NCBI GenBank assembly: GCA_947172415.1
Contig: OX359193.1
Location: 6,008,501-6,072,500 of the forward strand
Length of the DNA: 64,000 nucleotides
Source of the DNA: Chondrosia reniformis
Taxonomy: Eukaryota; Porifera; Demospongiae; Chondrillida; Chondrillidae
Reading direction: 5' to 3'
Below, one piece after another: positions 1 through 17,908 of this stretch. Position numbers and translations under genes: made by a program. The notes under the pieces were generated by a model. The model had not been told where the DNA came from and did not search any database. It saw only the letters and a list, made by a program, of their open reading frames with translations. Positions within the stretch are counted from its first letter, which is position 1. Each line of letters opens with the position of its first letter.

Positions 1-218
1 TTTGATTGACCAAAATTTCTGGTATTTGCTTTTTAAAGAAGTTTTTGTCTCAGCACTGAAGTAGAAATTGGCCACTCAAATTTAAAGTTGGTCATTGCAG
101 TCATCCAAATAGTAAAATTGTTGTGTATGCACTTCCATTTTGTTTTGCCTGTGTGGCTGTGCCGCCTATCTTCATTGCTCTATTCAAGCCTCATAAAGCT
201 CTCTTGTTCCCACCTTAG

Positions 219-7625
<7,407 letters not shown>

Positions 7626-8040
7626 GGTTCATATACATACTTGTAGGCTGGTATTGCAATTCTAGATTTAGTTTTAAGTTATATCAGTAACAAAATGGTC
7701 ATTCATTAATGCATCTTAGTTGGTAATATATAGGCTAATGATGTTCCACATGCAACCTATCTATTTATATACCAATGTTAGTATCTATTTTCAACTTGCT
7801 GTAATTTTAACCTTGAAATAGAAATTTAAAGATTGTTATCTATGACATTGAATTGAGTTGTGATTTTTAAATTTGAATTGGGGCTTGTCTATTTCCAAGG
7901 TGTCTCAATAACACTACATATTATTCACCAAACCCAAATATAAAGAATATATGTACAACACTCCAAATAACAAAAAGGTTAAAAATTTGTATATATAAGT
8001 GTGGGTGGGATGGGAGCTATGTACAATAGGGGATTGACAT
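7626..8040. other. Convergent intergenic region between SERCA and the phosphatase
   Basis: AT-rich sequence between two converging stop codons. It must hold both 3' UTRs. I see no coding signature and no recognisable repeat. Confidence 0.6.
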
Positions 8041-9604
8041 TCAATGTGCAACAGTTGAAACAGTCAAGGAATCTTCTGATTTACGCTTCTTTGGCTTGAC
8101 AGGAATAGTAGGACAATCACTACACATTTCACCGGATTTCCTTTTTCCTTTTGGTCTTAGCTTGGTACTGGAAACACCATCTGAATTTGTAATTATAGTT
8201 GTACATGTTGACATGTCATCTTCATCATCAGGGATATACCCTTCTGCTATTTCACCACCTCGCACATCCATTTCAATCAAATCTTCATCGTCAATAGGGG
8301 GGCTACTGGGGCCCGGACTATCAGCATCTGAACCGTTTCCACTGTCAACAGAGAGAGGTTGCTCAATTTCCTTTGATTCTGTAGCTACTTGCTTGGTGGC
8401 TGAGATCTCCTTGAAGAAAACCACCATCACACTGATGTTATCAGCTGCCCAGCATCTCCTGTGCCATCTTGAAAGGGCCTCCTGGATCAATGCATTTGCC
8501 ACCTGACTGTCTTTCACTTTCTCAGATCCCAATTCTTGTAGCTCATCCCTGCGGAATGTATCTACAAATTGGACAGCTTCGTGTGGTGTCACAACATTCC
8601 ATAAACCATCACTTGCAATGATTAGAAATCGGTCTCTCTCTAGTTCAATAACGTACTCTGAGACATCAGGAAGAGGAGACACAAAGTAGTCATCATGTGC
8701 CTCAGTATAGCTCCACAGGTCTCCCAAACTTCTGGCAACACTGAGAAAGGGTACATGATCAAATTCTTGAGTTCCTGTTGTATCACTCCTTTCTCTTTTC
8801 CATGCAACTCTCATGATTCCTTTTGCTGATCTCAAAACTTTGCCACCAATGTTCTCAATTCTACTCTTTTCATCTGGGTGTTCAGGTTTGTGGTCGCTGG
8901 TCAGTTGAATGGCTTTAATTCTTTCTGTGTTTGGGGGGGCCTCCTCATCAGCTGCCTTCACCTCCTCACTCACTCCAAGCACAGCTGTGGAGTCACCCAC
9001 ATTGGCTACAAACATGCGATCTTTTCGAATAATGGCGACCGAGACAGTGGTCCCCGAAGTACTGGGCGTGCCAGCTTTGCTTCTCTTCCATTGATCTGTG
9101 TGCGAAATTGGAGGAAGCTATTAAAACACTATTTTGTAAGCGATAAATAGATTGTCAAGTGTCAACCACAAATAGTCAGTACCACACGGCCTAGGGATGT
9201 TTGCATAGGTAGGCACGTATCCCTATGCAGTTAAGGGTAGAGCCCAAGACTTTTTAAATTGAACACTTACCCCTCTCTCCCCACATGTTCTTATGCGTCA
9301 CTTTGAACCCTTCAATAATTGCTTCCTTCACAAGCGTCCCATTAGTCGTGTTAAAGCCCTCCCGTGACTTAATGTTGTTCCAAAGGGTCTTGTTTGCGTA
9401 CATCGCCGCTTCTTTTCCTCCGTGCCCGTCAAATACTCCGACAAACGCCTGTCCTCTATCCGTCGAGTCCAGTTGTATACCAAGGACATCTTCCATGTGC
9501 TTTCTGCCGCCCCTGTTTGCTTCTGCAAAGACTTCAATGGCAATTCCTTCTTGAGGTGTTCGGACCAAGCCGTTATGATCATGCGTCGTAACGTTATCAT
9601 CCAT
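8041..9604 (-). CDS. PPM1D: PPM-family Ser/Thr phosphatase, PPM1D/Wip1-like
   Basis: Metal-dependent PP2C phosphatase; PPM1D family members dephosphorylate stress-kinase and DNA-damage-response targets in the nucleus. Two exons: 9604-9271 and 9095-8041 (462 residues, TGA). The intron donor is GTAAGT; the acceptor CACACAG joins MWGERD to QWKRSKAG in frame. Metal-site and fold motifs are in order: RKHMEDV, VFDGHGG, PSTSGTTVSVAI, NVGDST, SVARSLGDLWSY, IASDGLWNVV, AADNISVMVVFF. PPM1D-like features are the PSTSGTT strand and the VAWKRERS...HVPFL insertion before the GDLWSY motif. The C-terminal about 110 residues are acidic, then basic (KPKKRKS), a possible nuclear localisation signal. Head-to-head with POP5. 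The subfamily call rests on these motifs only. Confidence 0.88.
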
Positions 9605-9857
9605 TCTTAGAGCCGTAAAACGAGAGAAAGAGAAATAGTCAAGTAGCTGCGAAATCTGAAATTCACTTTTTCAGATGAATAATTTCAAACACAGTTCAAC
9701 TGAATTCCGAGCAATTGTTGACGCTGTTATTTGTAACGTAACGAGCCTGTCACTTCCCGCCCGCTGTGCGAGTGCATTCCCGCACACGTTCAAATGTAAT
9801 GACATTCATAGCTGAGTATAATGTTATTCATTTTGCATTTTGTGTGACCATACCAAA
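9605..9857. promoter_or_regulatory. Bidirectional promoter region of the phosphatase and POP5
   Basis: Only 253 bp separate the two divergent ATGs. The middle (about 9715-9795) is CpG-rich relative to its surroundings, with TAACGTAACGAGCC and CCCGCCCGC. No TATA box is obvious. Sharing of promoter elements is inferred from the spacing. Confidence 0.6.
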
Positions 9858-12800
9858 ATGGTGCGCTTCAAAAACAGGTATTTACATTCTGTCGTTTGCT
9901 GTTCAAATGTGTTGACGTTATGCATATACTATCATGCATACAGATATTTTCTGGTTGAACTACGCTTCCAAGATGACCTGAAACACAAAGGACTGTCCTC
10001 AATTACTCCAAAGTCCCTTGCTCACGACGTTAGACAAGCGATGAAAGCGTTCTTTGGGGACTACGGCCTGGCTACCGTACAGAATTCGTTGTCAGGTATA
10101 ATCAGTCATAAGACGCACTCAGTAAATCGTGCCGATATTCGTTCTCCTAGGCGTAACCTAGTTAGACCTGGTTAGGTATGCCAGTTGTGATGTTATCTGT
10201 ATGTGTTTTGTGTAATGTAATAAAATTGTTGTAACGCCTTGTAGCTGATGAGATAAGACAGGATCATATCAATCTCTCGGTAGCCCCTCCTTCTTCTGTG
10301 TTGTCCAAAGTGACATTATTATTATTTGATTGTCCAAAGTGACATTATTATTATTATTTGATCAGTAACTTAGCTACCGAATTGTAGACATATCTTTGAG
10401 GAGCCAAATATTCCCCAAATGTGTCAAATATGGTTATCCTATTTTCTGGTAATACCCTTGACTTGGAGTTCCTCATGACTTTACCTCTTTTCATTCAATT
10501 AGTCTCTATGGTTACTGTAGACATTGTACATGTATGCGCTCTATTGGTGTGATGTAATACAAAGACCTTTTGAACAGTACAATTACAATTACAAATTAGA
10601 GAACTGTTGTTATGGTGTAATACAAGATGCTGTAGGAAGGACTATATTTTCATTGTGTTTTGAACTGTTTTGACTGTGCACGACTAATATAGTCATTCTG
10701 TTTCCACATTTTCATCTTTCAATACTTCCTTTCAAATAGAGAAGTGTCAAATTCAATATGTATGTTGCTGTTTTCTGTACAGAAACCCTATGTTATGTAA
10801 TCAAGACTATATTACAACTTGTGACAGGAAATTGCATACAATTATATAATAGACTGTATGGAATGAGTTTATTGTGTATAATGGAAATACCATACACTAT
10901 ATATCCTGCAAATAGTAAAGTCCCCCCCTTTCACTATAGATCCTGTATGTACAGTTGTTTTGAACAATTCTGTTACTATACAGCATAACTTTTCTAAACC
11001 AAACTTGTAGTTGTTCCCGAAGGTGTTTAGAAGTGTTTTGCTGTAAATACATAATTATACTCTACTATATATTATTATTCATGTAATTCTCTAACTATGA
11101 CACTTGTCATTTCTTTGTGTATCTTATCTCCTCTCATATGTCTTCCAGTCAAGTATCTGAACGTAATGACGCAGAGGGCCATCATAAGGTGCTGTAGAGC
11201 ACAGCACCAGTTTATAAGGAGTGTTTTGACTATGATGAGCAGTGTCAATGGTACTCGATGTGCTATCCATGTACTTCATGTCTCGGGTGAGTCCTCATTC
11301 ATAACACTCCAGTTTACTACTCCTTGTACGTAGATATAAATAATCTAACACACCATTTTCTTACATGCTACATCTACTTTAGAGTAATAGCCTATAGGGA
11401 ACTAAACCTAGTGAGAGCTTTGGATGAGGATACAAGAGTCTTCTCCTTCTACTACTCTTCTTCTCCACTGGACCAGACAGCTGTTTGTGTACTGGGAATT
11501 CTACATCGGTGACCCTGGGAGTCTTTGTCTTCTTGTTATTGTGATCCACTAGGGGATGCTAAAGGAATTGATACAAAGAGCCACCTTTACCCATTTAATT
11601 TACAGTTCTTGTATCATAGGTATCTATTAATAGCAGATATGACATCATTACAGGATAGGTATGTCACTGAGTGTCTTTCCTGCACATTTCCAAACACTTT
11701 GGCAGAACTGTCCATGCCCAGAGTGTGAGGACGTGATCTGCAATCTTACACACATAACAATGTCTAGCACTATGTGTCAAGTTGACATTACCCAAGGCCT
11801 GGCCTGCCCTGCCCTGCCACACATTGTAGGTTTGAATGTACTAATTAAGTTACATTGTGCCTTTGAATCCTTACGTCATATGTCATGATAGACTTCTAAT
11901 GATATTAGTCAGTAGATTGGGGAAAACCTTACAATGCTGCTATTGAAAATGTATCCCGGACCATATCGGAGATGTGTGTTCTTATATGTAACCAGTGGTG
12001 AGTGATTGTCCTGAAATCATGCAAGTCATTAAATGGTAACTGAATGCCTGTACTTTTAAAGAGGAGATGGGTTATCTCTTAGTTCATAGCATGTCAGTGG
12101 CCTCAAGGGGAATCTCTTGGCTGGCAATAAGTGGCTTAGTTATGTGATGAGTCAAGCAAAGGGAGGAAGATAATTTAGACCTTCTAAGATTTCTTCAGCA
12201 GCTGGCTGTCAGTTGTGGTTTACTGTCTTAAAGTTGTCTCACTTTAATCATTCTCTTAACATGAAAGAAATTGATCACTAATAGCAAACTGTGTTATAGA
12301 GATTGGTGCTTAAAATAAGGTAATTTCCTATTGTATATCTTACATACATATAGCATAATTGAAGAGGTACATACGTATCATAGAGTACGGTAGTAGGGAT
12401 TTACGTTTGTTGAACAGCTGATGCAGCACTTTCCTCCTTACTGTATGTCTAAGCAAGTTGTCTTAAGCATTGCTAGGCCTTCCTACAACAATCACCATGG
12501 TAACCATCTGTAGACAGTGCTACTGCCAGCATCTACATATATGTACTAAATATATGTACAAATATATACCTAGAGGACCAAGCTTTGGCTGTAGTTGATA
12601 TATATAAAAGTGTAATAATGGATCAGTTATTGTCAATGATGCTCGTGTCTGGTGCTTATCAGGGTGTCAATATGTAAATGGTTTTAATGTTTTATTTGCT
12701 GCTTTGTGACTACATTTTCACCTGCAAAGGAAGAGTGACTGCAAATGTGTAAATGATGTCTCTTTTAGTATCACCTTTAATATTTAACGGGTATAAACCC

Positions 12801-14627
12801 TATGATATTATATATTATATTTAACATGTACAAACCTTACAGTATTATGTTTATAGGGTACAAACCTTATGGTTTTTATGTTTAACAGGGACAAAATTTA
12901 AACACAAGTGTTGAATTAATCACAGTTGGTTGTTTCACAAAGTGTTCCATCAGAAATATGGAAGTATATACATATGTTATCTTTTGAAAGGATCATCTTT
13001 CAACTTTTAGAGCATCTAAAGATGCAGTTTTGTTGTTTCTCCTGATTGTCAGACGTTGAATATTGTTCCTTGTAGATATGGTTGATCCACATTTGAGGAT
13101 AATAACACACAAATAGGATAGACTATTTCCTAACCTTGTTACTTAAAAGGGAACTCTATGGAGCCTTGGATTAGGATACCATTTCATACTGAACCTTTTT
13201 CCTTTTTCCACTGGGCCATAATATGAAGCTGTTTCTGGGAATTCCACCCTTCATCAGTGACCCGGGGAGTCTTTGTCTTCTTGTTCTAATCCTGAAATCC
13301 CACATGTACAGCATAAATTATCTAAAACACCATATTACAAAAACTATGGTTATCATGTCTATGGAGCAAGGAAACAAAAAGAATAAAAGAATTTTATTCG
13401 TATCTTCATCCAAAGCTCTATAGGTTTGCCCTAAGTCATTAGTCTAAGAAAATTGTGTTTTAGTTTATTCCTTTCTCCACTGGGTCAGACTGCTGTTTCC
13501 GGGAATTCCACCCTTCATCAGTGATCCTGGAAGTCTTTTTCTTCTTCTTGATCTTTTGTGAGCCCTAGGCTCTCTGTGTTAAACCTAGGGATATGCATGA
13601 TAGAGCATATTATTTTGTTAATGTCCAGTGGTTGTTGAGTCAGCTTGACCCTGTAGGGTGTGGTTGAACATGTCTACCAGTGTCAGACTAAGAGATTGAC
13701 TTTTGAACTAAGAGAATTGATAGGCCTAATTTACTGTAAATCCATTGTCTACAAAAACTGGACTAAAGGCCTTAGTGGTTGGATATAGAATTACTTTACT
13801 TAAATGATGTATTTGAAATCTAATACCACTTAAACGTATTTTATATGTACGTGTATATTTTCAACTTATTGTATTGCTTCCATAGTAACATGACAAATCT
13901 ATACAAAGAATTGTAACTCATTTAAGTTGTTTCAGATATTGCCAAAAGAACATCAAAACTCCACTAAATATAGCTAATCTCAATTACGTAGCTTAATTAT
14001 CTTGTATATTGTGTATAGGAACTATACGTTCATCACAGAAGTATCTAATTAAAGACAACCAGCGGATAATTGAAGATCTAATCAGGCATGCTAAAACAGC
14101 TGGTATGTACAACGTACACACATACATGGTCAATGCTGATCATATCCAAGTATACATAACATATGATTAGGGTGGCTAAGTTTTTGTGTCATCCCTACTT
14201 AGAGATTCCTGCCGTATTCTTTGATGTGTGTATGTATTACTGTATGTAGTAGCAACTATTTCTTATTATTATATACGTATTACTGTACCTTGAGGATCAT
14301 GGCACATAAAATGTACTATTTATTCACCTTCAGCCCAAAACTGCTCTACTTGCATTGTCTCTCTATATATATTAGCTGGTATCCATTTTAGCTGATATGA
14401 AATGATATGGGTCTCAGCAACACAATTTTTCTAATTGAATGTTTCATTCATTGCTGATGAAGACCTTCGGGTTGAAACGTTCAATTAGAAAAGTTGTGTT
14501 GTTAAGACTCATATTAATATCTCTATTTGTTTAGTTGACATGTATTTAGATGTGTGTCCCATCTTTTGTAGATGAGAGAGCAGAACTTCACCAAGCTTAC
14601 AAGAAGACTGTTAAATTAAAACCTTAA
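9858..14627 (+). CDS. POP5: Ribonuclease P/MRP protein subunit POP5
   Basis: Small protein subunit of nuclear RNase P and RNase MRP, which process pre-tRNA and pre-rRNA. Five exons: 9858-9877, 9944-10095, 11149-11286, 14019-14102, 14572-14627 (450 nt, 149 residues plus TAA), phase-consistent across all junctions. The protein starts MVRFKNRYFLVEL, the family's characteristic N-terminus, followed by VKYLNVMTQRAIIRCCRA and HVLHVSGTIRSSQKYLIKDN, which match the conserved POP5 core (YLN..., RC, H-V-GTIR-CQKFL). Its length is close to human POP5 (about 160). It ends in a short basic tail (KKTVKLKP) and lacks the acidic tail seen in vertebrates. Introns 2 and 3 are long (1.05 and 2.7 kb); intron 3 contains three hammerhead-like repeat copies and intron 4 a foldback. 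Confidence 0.93.
10096..11148 (+). other. POP5 intron 2, with a possible intronic polyadenylation site
   Basis: No exon is recognisable. Reading through the exon 2 donor adds about 27 codons and stops at 10175. AATAAA follows at 10219-10224, then a GT-rich stretch. A short direct repeat of TGTCCAAAGTGACATTATT lies at 10303-10360. Confidence 0.5.
11412..11535 (-). repeat. Hammerhead-like dispersed repeat, copy c (degenerate)
   Basis: Minus-strand copy with intact ACAGCTGTCTGG, but the core boxes are mutated (CCGATGT for CTGATGA, CAAAC for GAAAC). Its flank, GAGAGCTTTGGATGAGGATAC on the plus strand, is shared with the copy at 61.2 kb. Confidence 0.75.
12780..12900. repeat. Short degenerate tandem repeat in POP5 intron 3
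   Basis: Three imperfect copies of a unit containing GTACAAACCTTA and TATGTTTA. The rest of the intron between about 11,540 and 13,190 has no feature I can name. Confidence 0.55.
13196..13290 (-). repeat. Hammerhead-like dispersed repeat, copy d
   Basis: Minus-strand copy with both core boxes intact: CTGATGA (complement of 13251-13257) and GAAAC (complement of 13231-13235). About ten extra bases disturb the stem III/cleavage region. Confidence 0.8.
13465..13560 (-). repeat. Hammerhead-like dispersed repeat, copy e
   Basis: Minus-strand copy with both core boxes intact (complements of 13515-13521 and 13495-13499) and a GUC at the cleavage position. Stem I is TGACCC against GGATCA. The third pair is A-U here where other copies have G-U, so pairing is kept, although the fourth pair is lost. 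Between copies d and e, 13385-13430 resembles the downstream part of the same family in the opposite sense. Confidence 0.8.
14401..14518 (+). repeat. Foldback element with a hammerhead-like core in its loop
   Basis: Two arms of about 42 bp (14401-14442 and 14476-14518) are near-perfect reverse complements. The connecting segment reads CTGATGA (14454-14460), then AGACCTTCGGGTT, a short stem capped by a C(UUCG)G tetraloop, then GAAAC (14474-14478). This is the order of the hammerhead catalytic boxes with the arms as stem III. Stem I is nearly absent, so catalysis is doubtful. It lies in POP5 intron 4. Confidence 0.7.
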
Positions 14628-14966
14628 ATGCCAAACACAAGTTATATCCCAATCAGCTTCACACCATTTCCCCATTTAGCCTCACTACCCCAACTGAATA
14701 ATATCTGTACCTCTTTAATTAATAGCATCCTTACCTTCCACATGATGATTATAATACAATCTTTTCTTCTATCACTTAAACTACTGTTTATTCTATGAAT
14801 GTATATTTTAGCTATATACGTACGTACATACGTATATGTGATTGTTTGTCTAATATGTACATGCAGGCTTGTATGATATACGTATACGTACAATCACATA
14901 TGTGTGTAGCACAATGTATTGGATGATATACTGTACGTATGCACACTAACTAGTATATAGAGGTAC
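14628..14966. other. Intergenic region between POP5 and the satellite array
   Basis: AT-rich with TACGTA-type simple repeats. It contains the POP5 3' flank. No gene is seen. Confidence 0.6.
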
Positions 14967-16810
14967 GTACATTTGGTACTCTAACTCTGTCAAATGGAAA
15001 GATATTAAGCTCAAACTTGGTGTCAGCATTCACAGACATGTATGAAACATTTCCAATGACAATTTGAAATTGTCATAAATCTTTACATTTGCCCTATCTC
15101 TCACCATACATTAATTTGGTATACCAGTATATTAATGTACATTTGGTGCTCTAACTCTGTCAAATGGAAAGATATGAAGTTCAAACTTGGTGTCAGCATT
15201 CACAGACATGAAACATTTCCAATGAGAATTTGAAATTGTCATAAATCTTTACATTTGCCCTATCTCTCACCATACATTAATTTGGTATACCAGTATATTA
15301 ATGTACATTTGGTGCTCTAACTCTGTCAAATGGAAAGATATTAAGGTCAAACTTGGTGTCAGCATTCACAGACATGTATGAAACATTTCCAATGACAATT
15401 TGAAATTGTCATAAATCTTTACATTTGCACTATCTCTCACCATACATTAATTTGGTATACCAGTATATTAATGTACATTTGGTGCTCTAACACTCTCAAA
15501 TGGAAAGATATTAAGCTCAAACTTGGTGTCAGCATTCAAAGACATGTATGAAACATTTCCAAAAAGAATTTGAAATTTTCAAAAATCTTTACATTTTTCC
15601 TATCTCTCACCATACATTAATTTGGTATACCAGTATATTAATGTACATTTGGTGCTCTAACTCTATCAAATGAAAAGATACTAAGCTCAAACTTGGTGTC
15701 AGCATTCACAGACATGTATGAAACATTTCCAATGACAATTTGAAATTGTCATAAATCTTTACATTTGCCCTATCTCTCACCATACATTAATTTAGTATAC
15801 CAGTATATTAATGTACATTTGGTGCTCTAACTCTATCAAATGAAAAGATACTAAGCTCAAACTTGGTGTCAGCATTCACAGACATGTATGAAACATTTCC
15901 AATGACAATTTGAAATTGTCATAAATCTTTACATTTGCCCTATCTCTCACCATACATTAATTTAGTATACCAGTATATTAATGTACATTTGGTGTTCTAA
16001 CTCTGTCAAATGGAAAGATATGAAGCTCAAACTTGGTGTCAGCATTCACAGACATGTATGAAACATTTCCAATGACAATTTGAAATTGTCATAAATCTTT
16101 ACATTTGCACTATCTCTCACCATACATTAATTTGGTATACCAGTATATTAATGTACATTTGGTGCTCTAACACTCTCAAATGGAAAGATATTAAGCTCAA
16201 ACTTGGTGTCAGCATTCAAAGACATGTATGAAACATTTCCAAAAAGAATTTGAAATTTTCGAAAATCTTTACATTTTTCCTATCTCTCACCATACATTAA
16301 TTTGGTATTCCAGTATATTAATGTACATTTGGTGCTCTAACTCTATCAAATGAAAAGATATTAAGCTCAAACTTGGTGTCAGCATTCACAGACATGTATG
16401 AAACATTTCCAATGACAATTTGAAATTGTCATAAATCTTTACATTTGCACTATCTCTCACCATACATTAATTTGGTATTCCAGTATATTAATGTACATTT
16501 GGTGCTCTAACTCTATCAAATGAAAAGATATTAAGCTCAAACTTGGTGTCAGCATTCACAGACATGTATGAAACATTTCCAATGACAATTTGAAATTTTC
16601 AATATTCTTTACATTTTCCCTATCTCTCACCATACATTAATTTGGTATACCAGTATATTAATATACATTTTGTTCTCTAACTCTGTCAAATGGAAAGATA
16701 TGAAGCTCAAACTTGGTGTCAGCATTCAAAGACATGTATGAAACATTTCCAATGAGTTTTGCAAATTTGATTTACTCCCAAAATTTGCCATATCTCTCAC
16801 CATACATTAA

Positions 16811-17908
16811 TTCCTATGCCAGGTAATTACGTAATGGTAAAAATGGCCGACCGTAAGAAGGTATAACAGAAATTCACTACTATGTATATATAAAGCTGAA
16901 AAACTAGAGCGTCTTGAAAGATTTCTTGTATACATGGATATGCACTGTGTAGTACGTGATTGTTGGTGAAGTAGTATCCATCCATATATACTATATGGAT
17001 GTCGTTAATGTGAAATTTCGCCAATCGACAGCCAACGAAACTCTAAAGAAAAAAAGTTGGACCATACCGAACGCTACCATCCACGACGCTCAGAGGCCGG
17101 GATCGGTGGTAACGTTCAGCTTATCGAATCTGCCGAAGCAAATTACTACCGAGTTGAACTTTGGGTGTCACTTGCGTGAGAAGAACCAGTTCTTCTCGAT
17201 ATGGCCGACTCATATGAATCCTAAGATATCAGATGCCAATCCCACATACGTGGAACCCCCCCGAAATCCGGATTATTGGTGAGCACGTCTCTATGGCACC
17301 AACCGATTAGGAGACAGCTTCAGAGTCTAAGCGCTACCAACCCCTATGGGAACCGCTACCACCATAGAGATGTGTCCAGGTAGGCCTACTTTATAAGGTT
17401 TTTTGCCTCTATTTAAACCACAAAATTTCGAAAGAAAACGGTTGTGGTTGGCGCTATTCCATACTTAAGAATAGGGTATTTTCGAGAAAAATATGGTCCA
17501 CTTATTTCAAGTTAATTACAGATCAGGGCATCGTTTCAAGCAATTTTGCACATATATTCCGTATTTGTGGTCCATCTCGAAACAGGAGAAAATGGATAAA
17601 ATCCTGTATGTGTCTTCATAAGCCGAGGAGAACGGCTTTTCTGGTGCCATGTAGAAACGATTTTAGCGAGAGGTGTTCCGATATCAACGTATAATACTAT
17701 AACCAGTCACATTCAACCTCAATTGCTGTAAAACGATAACGCCTGCTTACTTCTATATAGATACCTTCTGATAGGAGAATTTGAACTGTCTCTGTGTGTT
17801 TCTAGTTAGTCCCATGCATGTAAAACCTTTTGCCTTCAAGTGTTCCGATATTTTATATGAAAGTATCGCACGATTTATATATACTGTATATAGTAATTTT
17901 AATTTTAG
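16811..17908 (+). repeat. 1.1-kb insert in the satellite array, copy 1
   Basis: Non-satellite segment between a diverged monomer (ending CATACATTAA) and the resumption of the array at TGCTGTAACTCTATC. A possible TATA box (TATATATAAA) lies at 16885-16894. A CpG-rich core follows at about 16,990-17,398, then a T6 run at 17399-17404. The core contains a perfect 9-bp hairpin with a 2-base loop (arms 17178-17186 and 17189-17197) and an imperfect long hairpin (17283-17300 with 17361-17377). An open frame runs 16956-17282 but starts with GTG; its first ATG is at 16995, giving 95 residues resembling no family I know. The 3' third is AT-rich. Confidence 0.93.

Noticed and set aside
16956..17282. 108-residue open frame in each 1.1-kb insert as a protein-coding gene
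   Set aside because: It begins with GTG; the first ATG is 13 codons in. No family is recognisable, identical copies give no independent evidence, and the diverged copy at 47.2 kb breaks the frame. Left as a feature of the insert.
16926..17404. Known ncRNA (5S, U1-U6, 7SK, SRP, RNase P RNA, U3) in the insert core
   Set aside because: None of the conserved boxes I know for these RNAs could be matched. No Pol III internal A/B boxes were seen.
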